Positions 1 through 4,962 of a DNA stretch of 7,651 bases are shown piece by piece. The stretch is from Pirellulaceae bacterium (GTDB lineage: Bacteria > Planctomycetota > Planctomycetia > Pirellulales > Pirellulaceae): NCBI GenBank assembly GCA_030744095.1, contig JASLRF010000058.1, forward strand, positions 1 through 7,651. Direction: 5' to 3'. The notes beneath the pieces were generated by a model. It was not told where the DNA came from. It ran no database searches and saw nothing but the letters and a program-made list of their open reading frames with translations. A program made the translations under genes and the position numbers. Within the stretch, counting starts at the first letter, position 1; each line of letters starts with the position of its first letter.

Positions 1-1
1 C

Positions 2-94
2 CAACGTTTGCAATCACAGCTGGACGAGGCCAGACGTCGGATACAGGTTTTGGAGACTTCTCCGTACTATGACGTCATTCCGTTTGTGCGTTGA
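2..94 (+). CDS. C-terminal end of a coiled-coil protein (5' end outside window)
   Basis: The frame starting at base 2 is open from the window edge to a TGA at 92-94 and encodes the last 30 residues of a protein. The segment QRLQSQLDEARRRIQVLE places L3, L7, A10, I14 and L17 at alternating 4- and 3-residue spacing, the a/d pattern of a coiled coil. It is rich in Q, E, D and R, with a short non-helical tail ending in PFVR. The competing frame, open from 69 to 383, runs over the CinA gene and has no family character, so this frame is preferred. The gene lies on the same strand as cinA, 50 bases upstream, so the two may share a transcript. The function cannot be told from this fragment. Confidence 0.6.
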   Translation, partial: QRLQSQLDEARRRIQVLETSPYYDVIPFVR

Positions 95-101
95 GTTGTC
101 A

Positions 102-120
102 GGCAGATTCCGGCCCTGCC
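102..120 (+). terminator. Weak hairpin after the coiled-coil gene
   Basis: GGCAG at 102-106 pairs with CTGCC at 116-120 across a 9-base loop, 8 bases after the upstream stop codon. A T-rich patch (TTTCTT, 129-134) follows only after an 8-base gap. It could be a weak intrinsic terminator or chance; the stem is just five pairs. Confidence 0.2.
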
Positions 121-144
121 GAGAATCGTTTCTTCGACGAATAG

Positions 145-657
145 GTGTGGCAAGTGAAGTTGGCTCGAGAAGCTCGACGCATTGCTCAGTTATTGAAAAC
201 CTCGAAACAGCGAGTCGTCTTTGCGGAAAGCTGCACCGCTGGACTCGTCAGCGCGCAGCTAGCTGCCGTTCCGGGCATTTCGGATCTGTACTGCGGTTCG
301 TTTGTCACCTATCGCAATCGGTCCAAGCAGGATTGGTTATCAGTCCCCGAAGAATTGCTACAGGACCCTGGACCGGTCAGTGAAATCGTGGCGAGCAAGA
401 TGGCGGAAAGCGCGTTGAAGCAAACTCGAGAGGCTGAAATTGCAGTTTCCGTTACCGGGCACCTTGGACCAAATGCGCCGAAACGACAGGATGGGGTGGT
501 CTTCATTGGCGTGGCGATCCAAATGGCGGATGCGTCCAGACCCGGCATCGAAGTTTCGCGACATCACTTAAAAACGACCACACGACATGAGCGCCAGCGC
601 GAGGCCGCTGGTTTGGTCTTGTCCAATTTGTCCCGCGTGCTCCGGCGCGGCGTCTGA
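145..657 (+). CDS. CinA-family NMN amidohydrolase (PncC-like)
   Basis: This is a stand-alone CinA C-terminal domain protein of 170 residues, the usual length for PncC-type enzymes. These hydrolyse nicotinamide mononucleotide to nicotinate mononucleotide plus ammonia in cytoplasmic NAD recycling. Visible family motifs are AESCTAGL (27-34), VPGISDLYCGSFVTYRN (42-58), GPVSE (76-80) and TGHLGP (104-109). Ser29, Tyr56 and Lys61 have the spacing of the Ser/Tyr/Lys set described for E. coli PncC; Arg147 or Arg150 may be the conserved C-terminal arginine. The N-terminal MoCF/COG1058 domain of full-length CinA is absent, and no room exists for it because the frame is closed by TAG at 142-144. The first start is GTG 145. 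GTG 154, preceded by AGGTG at 143-147, is an equally good or better start and would shorten the protein by three residues. Activity on NMN is inferred from family; some homologues are inactive or uncharacterised. Confidence 0.88.
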   Translation: MWQVKLAREARRIAQLLKTSKQRVVFAESCTAGLVSAQLAAVPGISDLYCGSFVTYRNRSKQDWLSVPEELLQDPGPVSEIVASKMAESALKQTREAEIAVSVTGHLGPNAPKRQDGVVFIGVAIQMADASRPGIEVSRHHLKTTTRHERQREAAGLVLSNLSRVLRRGV

Positions 658-669
658 CAACCACCCGGG

Positions 670-706
670 CCGTTGGCGCGTGCCAGCCTCGGCGAGTAGA
701 CAACGG
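670..706. terminator. Inverted repeat in the convergent gap
   Basis: CCGTTG at 670-675 is complementary to CAACGG at 701-706. The repeat lies between the stop of the CinA gene and the stop of the esterase gene, two convergent genes 49 bases apart. It could act as a two-way transcription end. The stem is six pairs with a 25-base GC-rich loop and no T run on either side, so it is not a classic intrinsic terminator. Confidence 0.25.
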
Positions 707-1573
707 TTACTTCGAGGCCTCCAGCGTCGGTTCACCTTCGATCCAACCCAGCGAACTCAAAAATCGATCCATGGCGGTGACCGTTTTGATGTAGGGGCGG
801 TTGCCGTCTCGGCCATGATTGAAGAAACCGTGTGGCTGGCCTTCAAAAATCATAACTTCACACGCCACGCCTGCCTTCTTCATGGCAGCTTGAAAATCGT
901 GCGCGGTCTTGACGGGGATCAGTTTGTCCGCCGAGCCCAAGAAGACCAATGCGGGCGGGTCGTCTTTGCTGACGTTGTGAAATGGCGAGAATTCAGCGTA
1001 TCGCTTGCCAACTCGCGAGCTGCCCCAGCCACCCGGGCCGTTGTCGAACACGGCGTTGAACAGTACTTGGGCGTTCGACTTTGCGGAAACGGTGAGGTCG
1101 TCGTCTGGATCGTCTGATCCTTCGACCATCGCCACGAACGCCGCCAGATGTCCACCTGCGGATCCTCCGGCCGACGCGATGCGGTTCACGTCGATCCCCA
1201 ACTCCTTAGAGTGGCTACGAACCCACCGCATGGCCGATTTGGCGTCGCGGCAGCAGGTGACGGGCGGCTCTTTCTTCTGGCGATCCAACAGCCGGTATTC
1301 AACTTGGATTGCAACCATGCCTCGGGTCGCCAAGTATTTGCTGTGTTCGGTGAATTGGCCGGGCGCTCCGCCTGTCCAGCCACCGCCGTGAAAGAAGACG
1401 ATTGCGGGTCGCGTGTCCGTCGCGGACCAGTCCGCTGGCTTGGTTACATAGAGTGTCAGGGAACGTGTGCCTACGTTCTTGTAGACGTGTGGATCGCCGT
1501 CAGGTTTGGCCATGCATGGGACTTGAACGAGAAACATCAACGATATGCAGGCAAGCAGGCAAGAACGGCTCAT
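707..1573 (-). CDS. Exported alpha/beta-hydrolase esterase/lipase (BD-FAE/HSL type)
   Basis: This 288-residue serine hydrolase probably cleaves carboxylic esters, such as acetylated sugars or other short-chain esters, outside the cytoplasm. Residues 1-22 form a signal peptide: a short basic start, a hydrophobic LLACISLMFLV core and a likely cut after CMA. The mature part has the oxyanion-hole motif HGGGW (62-66), the nucleophile elbow GGSAGG with Ser138, the acid Asp216 in GSADKLIPV, and the base His248 in GQPHGFF. All catalytic positions are therefore present in the expected order. HGGGW plus a G-x-S-A-G-G elbow is typical of Aes/HSL-like and BD-FAE planctomycete esterases. The ATG at 1573 is preceded by GAGAG, 9 bases upstream. 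The gene lies 100 bases after the RNA methylase gene on the same strand and may be co-transcribed. The true substrate cannot be read from sequence. Confidence 0.9.
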   Translation of the reverse strand: MSRSCLLACISLMFLVQVPCMAKPDGDPHVYKNVGTRSLTLYVTKPADWSATDTRPAIVFFHGGGWTGGAPGQFTEHSKYLATRGMVAIQVEYRLLDRQKKEPPVTCCRDAKSAMRWVRSHSKELGIDVNRIASAGGSAGGHLAAFVAMVEGSDDPDDDLTVSAKSNAQVLFNAVFDNGPGGWGSSRVGKRYAEFSPFHNVSKDDPPALVFLGSADKLIPVKTAHDFQAAMKKAGVACEVMIFEGQPHGFFNHGRDGNRPYIKTVTAMDRFLSSLGWIEGEPTLEASK

Positions 1574-1673
1574 ACTGGGCGTCTCTCAAATGGGTTGTCA
1601 GGGTGTGTGTCCGAGTCCATGATACCAGTTCGGCAAGTCATGAGATAGCGCCACGGATCGGTACATCGCGCGA

Positions 1674-2174
1674 TCAACCCCGAGGAAACTGTCGGCAGTA
1701 TTCGAAAAGTGCCATCGAAGTTGCCGTCGCGACGTTTAGACTGAACGGGAGACCATAGACCGGGATCTCGACTGTTTCGTCCAGGATCTCCAACACCTCT
1801 TCGGTCAAGCCAAGTCGTTCGTTGCCAATCACCAATGCGGTGCGACGCGCGAAAGTGTACTCGTGCATGTTGCGCGAGTTTGTCGTCTGTTCGAGACCGA
1901 CCAGCCGGAAACCGTCTGACTTCAGTTTCTTTAGCACGGGCGGGAGCGACCGCCGAACTTCGACCTTCATCTGTTGCTGGTCGACACGAGATATCTCAGG
2001 ATCAATTTTTGGATTGCCACAGGCGATCAGATGCGTGACACCGCTGCAACTGGCGGCGCGAACAATTCGCGAGAGATTGACGTTGCTGCGAAACGGCGCG
2101 CAGACTAGCACTAATTCACGCGGCCGGTCCAGGCTGGCGAGCGGCTTGTGGCGCTGATGCGAAAATTCAGTCAT
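1674..2174 (-). CDS. TrmH/SpoU-family RNA 2'-O-methyltransferase
   Basis: This 166-residue protein is a minimal SPOUT (trefoil-knot) methyltransferase that would transfer a methyl group from S-adenosylmethionine to a ribose 2'-OH in tRNA or rRNA. The three SpoU motifs are in order: motif 1 around NVNLSRIVRAA with the conserved Asn and Arg, motif 2 LVIGNERLGL, and motif 3 IPVYGLPFSLNVATATSMALFEY, which forms the knot and cofactor pocket. Motif 1 departs from the usual NPGN by reading SNVN. There is no extra N-terminal RNA-binding domain, so it is close to TrmL in size but not recognisably TrmL; the target nucleotide is unknown. ATG at 2174 is chosen; a GTG immediately before it (2177) would add one residue, and neither has a clear ribosome-binding site. 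It follows arsR by about 50 bases and its stop overlaps the palindrome ATCGCGCGAT (1665-1674). Confidence 0.9.
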   Translation of the reverse strand: MTEFSHQRHKPLASLDRPRELVLVCAPFRSNVNLSRIVRAASCSGVTHLIACGNPKIDPEISRVDQQQMKVEVRRSLPPVLKKLKSDGFRLVGLEQTTNSRNMHEYTFARRTALVIGNERLGLTEEVLEILDETVEIPVYGLPFSLNVATATSMALFEYCRQFPRG

Positions 2175-2186
2175 CACGCCATCTTA

Positions 2187-2224
2187 CAAACCGAAGCAGT
2201 GCTTAGAAATGATTGCGCGGTTTG
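2187..2224 (-). promoter_or_regulatory. Hairpin between arsR and the RNA methylase gene
   Basis: CAAACCG (2187-2193) is perfectly complementary to CGGTTTG (2218-2224), a 7-pair stem beginning directly after the arsR stop codon. Inside the 24-base loop is a second small dyad, AAGCAGTGCTT (2194-2204). On the minus strand no T run follows, so it is less likely a terminator than an RNA-processing, stabilising or attenuating element within an arsR-methylase transcript. The function is inferred from position only. Confidence 0.35.
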
Positions 2225-2665
2225 CTACGCTTTTGCTTCGCCCCGCACGAACTCCACCGGCATTTCCGTGGCATCGTCCACACGATCGCGTCCCAGTACA
2301 ACTTTCAGGACCGTTTTGATGACTTCATCCAATCGAGAGGGGCGAATGTGATAGAAGTTGTGTTTGCCGTCACGCCGCATACCGATCAGTCCGTTGACAC
2401 GCAGCAGGGCAAGGTGATGGCTGACCGATGGCTGGCGCTGGCCAAGAATGCGACACAGCTCGAGCACATTCACTTCGTCCGCTTCACGGAGAATAAACAG
2501 GATCTTCAGTCGTGTTTCATCAGACAGTAGCTTGAAAATCGTGACCAGGCCCTTGATGCCTTCGCCTGCCTCCAACAGATTGTTCGCCGCTTCCTTGGTA
2601 TCCGGGCTGCCTCCTCTGTTAGACTCTTCCACATCCGTTTCCTCTTCAGAAATCACAGCGGTCAT
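2225..2665 (-). CDS. ArsR-family winged-helix transcription regulator
   Basis: This 146-residue DNA-binding repressor has an ArsR/SmtB-type winged helix at about residues 40-110. The pattern is clear: IFKLLSDETRLKILFIL, then VLELCRILGQRQPSVSHHLALLRVNGLI covering the helix-turn-helix (recognition helix about 78-90), then a wing GMRRDGKHNFYHI (95-107). The metal site of classic ArsR/SmtB proteins, ELCVCD, is not kept: only Cys71 remains in VLELCRIL and there is no nearby Cys pair. Metal sensing is therefore unlikely; it may respond to another signal or act without a ligand. The first 35 residues are acidic and probably disordered. ATG 2665 is preceded by a modest GGA. Upstream are an AT-rich promoter-like patch and a perfect dyad (2756-2774) that could be an autoregulatory operator. 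Its targets are not known; the downstream methylase and esterase are candidates by position. Confidence 0.9.
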   Translation of the reverse strand: MTAVISEEETDVEESNRGGSPDTKEAANNLLEAGEGIKGLVTIFKLLSDETRLKILFILREADEVNVLELCRILGQRQPSVSHHLALLRVNGLIGMRRDGKHNFYHIRPSRLDEVIKTVLKVVLGRDRVDDATEMPVEFVRGEAKA

Positions 2666-2672
2666 CGGGTCA

Positions 2673-2712
2673 TTCCGTTGAAAATAAAATACGCTGCACG
2701 CGCCGGCCCCAA
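2673..2712 (-). promoter_or_regulatory. Possible arsR promoter
   Basis: On the minus strand the spacer before arsR contains TTGGGG (reverse complement of 2707-2712), then a 15-17 base gap, then the AT-rich TATTTTATTTT (reverse complement of about 2681-2691). This loosely fits -35 and -10 elements and is the only AT-rich patch just upstream of the start. Weak evidence. Confidence 0.25.
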
Positions 2713-2721
2713 TATGTTGAC

Positions 2722-2732
2722 CCTGCTGCAGG
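2722..2732. repeat. Short dyad CCTGC-T-GCAGG upstream of arsR
   Basis: Five complementary bases on each side of a single T, 57 bases before the arsR start. It might be a protein-binding half of the arsR control region or chance. Noted because it sits beside a stronger dyad at 2756-2774. Confidence 0.3.
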
Positions 2733-2755
2733 ATTGATTAGTTGTGGGTTCATGT

Positions 2756-2774
2756 TGACGTGCAAATCACGTCA
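2756..2774. promoter_or_regulatory. Perfect dyad TGACGTG-N5-CACGTCA, candidate operator
   Basis: TGACGTG (2756-2762) and CACGTCA (2768-2774) are exact inverse complements separated by CAAAT. The 12-base centre-to-centre spacing of the two arms is about one DNA helical turn, as expected for a dimeric regulator. It lies 91 bases upstream of the arsR start codon, in the arsR control region. Autoregulation by ArsR is an inference; ArsR-family operators vary and this one cannot be assigned by sequence alone. Confidence 0.4.
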
Positions 2775-2883
2775 GCAACGGGCGAAACACCCAAAATGAA
2801 ACACCGTGAACAGTAAGATGGGATCGTTCGTCTCTTGCACAGAGCGAAAATGCGACCGAACGGCGCACTGAATTACGAATTCC

Positions 2884-2968
2884 GCCTGTGGGATTGCTTG
2901 AATTGTAATCCACAGGCCACTCGAATGGAAATAGAGAGTCGGTGGAAATCAACCGATTTCACATTTTT
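2884..2968 (+). ncRNA. Possible small RNA 3' part: hairpin plus terminator-like hairpin
   Basis: Read on the plus strand, GCCTGTGGGATT (2884-2895) pairs with AATCCACAGGC (2907-2917) to give an 11-pair stem with one bulged G and an 11-base loop. A short linker leads to a second hairpin, GAGTCGGT (2936-2943) with ACCGATTT (2952-2959), two pairs being G-U, followed by CACA and TTTTT (2964-2968). A hairpin, linker, hairpin and U run is the common layout of a bacterial small RNA ending in an intrinsic terminator. No plus-strand gene lies upstream for it to terminate. I found no convincing plus-strand promoter, so the 5' end is unknown. The second stem also has a competing fold (GAAATC/GATTTC, 2945-2960). 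Alternatively the first hairpin belongs to the 3' end of the minus-strand membrane-protein transcript. Confidence 0.25.
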
Positions 2969-3033
2969 GTCTGACGAAAGAGGTTCGCGCTGATATCTTC
3001 TGTGCCCTGCCATACATCTGCCTGGTGACCATT

Positions 3034-3059
3034 CTGAAGAAGATCATCTGACATGATCT
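3034..3059 (-). terminator. Candidate terminator of the membrane-protein gene
   Basis: On the minus strand AGATCAT and ATGATCT (3041-3047 and 3053-3059) form a perfect 7-pair stem with a 5-base loop. The stem overlaps the TAG stop codon (3058-3060) and is followed by TCTTC. The stem is AT-rich and the U tract is short, so termination would be weak. Its 3' arm resembles that of the stronger terminator at 3586-3614. Confidence 0.35.
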
Positions 3060-3546
3060 ACGAAGCGTACGTTCGCGTGGAAGTGGCCCCATGCTGTCGT
3101 CTCGCTGCGAGAAAGAAATCCAGGACAGCCAGAACTTGATCCTGCTGATCGGACCATGGCACGTAAATCCCGCGCAGGGTTGACAGCGGTGATGGCTCGG
3201 TATCACTTAACAGCCAAACGCCCCGGTGACGGGTTTCGTAGCGAGGAAAGCATTGCCAGGGAGTTCGCCAGCGAAAGACCAACGCCGACTGGATAATCCC
3301 CTTGGTCCCCAGTTCGAATGTCACTGGAAACCACAGTCGCCAGCAGGAAGACATCAACGTGGTGAAACAAACGGCACCCATTATCGAGTTTCCCGAAACC
3401 ACTCCCGCTGCGACGCCAACGCCAGCAATACCCAGTCCCGCCAGCCAAACCTGCGGCCCCTCGTCGCGCAACGGCCACTGGACGATCCGTACCATTTCGG
3501 GCACTCGCAACCGTGTCGTGGCTTGGGCGGTGGAAGCACTGCTCAT
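3058..3546 (-). CDS. Small two-helix membrane protein of unknown function
   Basis: I do not recognise a named family for this 162-residue protein. It has a basic N-terminus (R12, R14, R20, R27), two hydrophobic segments at about 32-51 and 55-73 joined by a short SGNS turn, and a soluble C-terminal part. By the positive-inside rule both ends should face the cytoplasm, giving a membrane hairpin. The C-terminal part (about 76-146) reads FELGTKGIIQ, RWRTPWQCFPRYE, RRGVWLL-like and IYVPW elements. This resembles the short beta-rich domains (YcxB or bacterial PH-like) found after a TM hairpin in many bacterial proteins; that link is inferred from layout only. ATG 3546 has no real ribosome-binding site (GGA touches the start), and a promoter-like pair ends about 12 bases upstream, so the message may be nearly leaderless. 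The 84-base gap to the M20 gene carries that gene's terminator. Confidence 0.75.
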   Translation of the reverse strand: MSSASTAQATTRLRVPEMVRIVQWPLRDEGPQVWLAGLGIAGVGVAAGVVSGNSIMGAVCFTTLMSSCWRLWFPVTFELGTKGIIQSALVFRWRTPWQCFPRYETRHRGVWLLSDTEPSPLSTLRGIYVPWSDQQDQVLAVLDFFLAARRQHGATSTRTYAS

Positions 3547-3558
3547 TCCAGTATTCTA

Positions 3559-3587
3559 ATTAGTTGGCTTGATCGGTACATTGGCAA
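3559..3587 (-). promoter_or_regulatory. Promoter-like pair before the membrane-protein gene
   Basis: On the minus strand TTGCCA (3587-3582, five of six matches to the -35 consensus) is followed after 17 bases by ACTAAT (3564-3559, four of six to the -10). Transcription would start near 3552, only about six bases before the ATG at 3546. An alternative -10, TAGAAT (3558-3553), lacks a matching -35. Planctomycete promoter rules are poorly known, so this is tentative. Confidence 0.3.
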
Positions 3588-3614
3588 AAGAACGAAGATC
3601 GGCCAGTGATCTTC
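3586..3614 (-). terminator. Intrinsic terminator of the M20 amidohydrolase gene
   Basis: GAAGATC (3594-3600) and GATCTTC (3608-3614) form a perfect 7-pair stem around a 7-base loop. On the minus strand the stem is followed after one base by TTCTTTT (3592-3586). It starts 17 bases after the M20 stop codon, the expected place. It indicates that the M20 gene and the membrane-protein gene are mostly separate transcripts. Confidence 0.6.
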
Positions 3615-3630
3615 AGACGCAGCGCCTCAA

Positions 3631-4818
3631 TCATCGCAGGTCTTCCAGCGACTTCATGGCAAACGCAACATGCAACGCCACGCCCAGCGGCAATGCATTT
3701 TCGTCGACCTTGAACTTCGGGTGGTGGACACTGTAAGTGGCGCCCTGATCTTCGTTGCGGACGCCAATCGCGACAAAGCAGCCAGGAACTTGCTCCGTGT
3801 AGAACGAAAAGTCCTCACCCCCCATCACCGGTGCCAACTCCTTAACGTGGTCTTCTCCCGTCAGCGCAGAAGCCAGTCGCCTGGCTACATCCCAGCACTC
3901 GGCGTCGTTCAACGTGGGCGGATAGTCGACGCCCGGAAAGATGGTACTGGCTTCACAACGATGTGCCGACGCGACCCCCGTGGCGATTTCGCGGATCCGT
4001 TGTTGGATCTGCTGCAGTGTCTCCATCGAGATCGCACGAATCGTGCCCCGCAATGTGATCGTTTCAGGAATGACGTTGTACGCTTCTCCCCCGTGAATCG
4101 TGGTAATGCTGACTACACCGGAGTTTAGCGGGTCGAGTTCGCGCGAGATGATGGTTTGCAGTTCAGTTACGATCTTGGCGGCGACCACAACGGGATCGAC
4201 CGTCAAATGCGGCATGGCCGCGTGTCCACCGCGACCGTGAATTGTCATCTCGACACAGCCCGCCGCAGCTAAGAGGACTCCGGCGCGCGAACCAAAGCTG
4301 CCGACAGGCAATTGCGGCCACACGTGGAGCCCAAAGATCCGTTCGACGGCCGGATTCTCAAGGGCACCCTCGTCTCGCATTCGCTGGCCACCCGCTCCGC
4401 CTTCTTCCGCTGGCTGAAAAACCAGCTTCACGATCCCCTGGATGTCTGCTTCCCGCTCTTTCAACAAACGGGCAGCACCTAACAGCATGGCGGTATGGCA
4501 ATCGTGACCGCAGGCGTGCATCTTGCCGGCAATTCCGCTACGAAACGAGACATCGGATTCCTCGTGAATGGGCAGCGCATCCATGTCGGCCCGCAACGCC
4601 ACACACGGACCATCTCCGTTGCCTAACGTTGCCAATACACCGGTCTCAGCCAGCGGATGTTCGTAAGCGATTCCGAGCTCGTCGAGCGTTTGCCGGACCA
4701 ACTCGCTCGTCTTGACCTCCTCGAACATCACTTCTGGAAAACGGTGCAACTGTCGACGGAGTTGCACGATCCAATTTTGAATTCCCAATGCGTCCTGGAG
4801 GTAAACGTGGCTGGGCAT
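3631..4818 (-). CDS. M20 family metal-dependent amidohydrolase (N-acyl-amino-acid/hippurate hydrolase type)
   Basis: This 395-residue cytoplasmic peptidase-fold enzyme of the M20D group hydrolyses amide bonds of N-acyl or N-benzoyl amino acids and related conjugates. Counting from the chosen start, RADMDALPI (77-84) holds the metal-proximal Asp79. MHACGHDCHTAML (100-112) holds Cys103 and His105. QPAEEGG (135-141) holds the catalytic and metal Glu138/Glu139. His165 is in GLHVWP, HGRGGHAAMPH (194-204) belongs to the lid/dimer domain, and SVHHPKF (363-369) carries the last metal His. GGEDFSFY (333-340) is also typical. All ligands are kept, so it should be active; the natural substrate is unknown. 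The open frame extends 39 codons upstream to 4935, but that part is Cys/Arg-rich and family-atypical. ATG 4818 has AAGG 8 bases upstream and gives the usual family length. The gene lies 144 bases after the HD-GYP gene. Confidence 0.92.
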   Translation of the reverse strand: MPSHVYLQDALGIQNWIVQLRRQLHRFPEVMFEEVKTSELVRQTLDELGIAYEHPLAETGVLATLGNGDGPCVALRADMDALPIHEESDVSFRSGIAGKMHACGHDCHTAMLLGAARLLKEREADIQGIVKLVFQPAEEGGAGGQRMRDEGALENPAVERIFGLHVWPQLPVGSFGSRAGVLLAAAGCVEMTIHGRGGHAAMPHLTVDPVVVAAKIVTELQTIISRELDPLNSGVVSITTIHGGEAYNVIPETITLRGTIRAISMETLQQIQQRIREIATGVASAHRCEASTIFPGVDYPPTLNDAECWDVARRLASALTGEDHVKELAPVMGGEDFSFYTEQVPGCFVAIGVRNEDQGATYSVHHPKFKVDENALPLGVALHVAFAMKSLEDLR

Positions 4819-4894
4819 TCGATCAACCTTGCAACACCTTGTTTTGACAAATTGCCGGAACCTCGCTTCGCTTGTTCGCGGCCTACAAGTGTTC

Positions 4895-4900
4895 ATTGTA
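4895..4900 (-). promoter_or_regulatory. Possible -10 element of the M20 gene
   Basis: TACAAT on the minus strand (five of six to the -10 consensus) lies 77 bases upstream of the M20 start, in the 144-base gap after the HD-GYP gene. I find no good -35 at the right distance. If real, the M20 gene has its own promoter rather than relying on read-through from the signalling gene. Confidence 0.25.
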
Positions 4901-4962
4901 TGAAAATCAACAGGCTGAAAGGATACTCCTAACAATCATTTCTATCATGGTTTGCATCAACG

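Larger units (their letters stand above)
2666..3057. other. Gene-poor spacer between the membrane-protein gene and arsR
   Basis: I see no convincing protein gene in these 392 bases. Two minus-strand open frames (2767-2952 and 2949-3206) have no family features, signal peptide or ribosome-binding site, and one overlaps the membrane-protein gene. What the stretch holds is a cluster of inverted repeats: 2722-2732, 2756-2774, 2884-2917, 2936-2959 and 3041-3059. They are described separately and suggest a control region for arsR, a transcript end for the membrane-protein gene, and possibly a small RNA on the plus strand. Confidence 0.6.

Noticed and set aside
69..383. Plus-strand frame of 104 codons at the left edge
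   Set aside because: It overlaps both the coiled-coil gene end and the start of the CinA gene in another frame and has no domain-like sequence.
1148..1648. Long plus-strand frames opposite the esterase gene
   Set aside because: They are antisense shadows of a gene with a complete catalytic triad, and carry no family features.
1665..1674. Palindrome ATCGCGCGAT at the methylase stop codon
   Set aside because: Ten-base GC-rich palindromes are common by chance, it has no loop or T run, and it partly overlaps coding sequence.
2767..3206. Two minus-strand frames (2767-2952 and 2949-3206) in the arsR upstream spacer
   Set aside because: They lack ribosome-binding sites, family motifs and composition like neighbouring genes; the second overlaps the membrane-protein gene.
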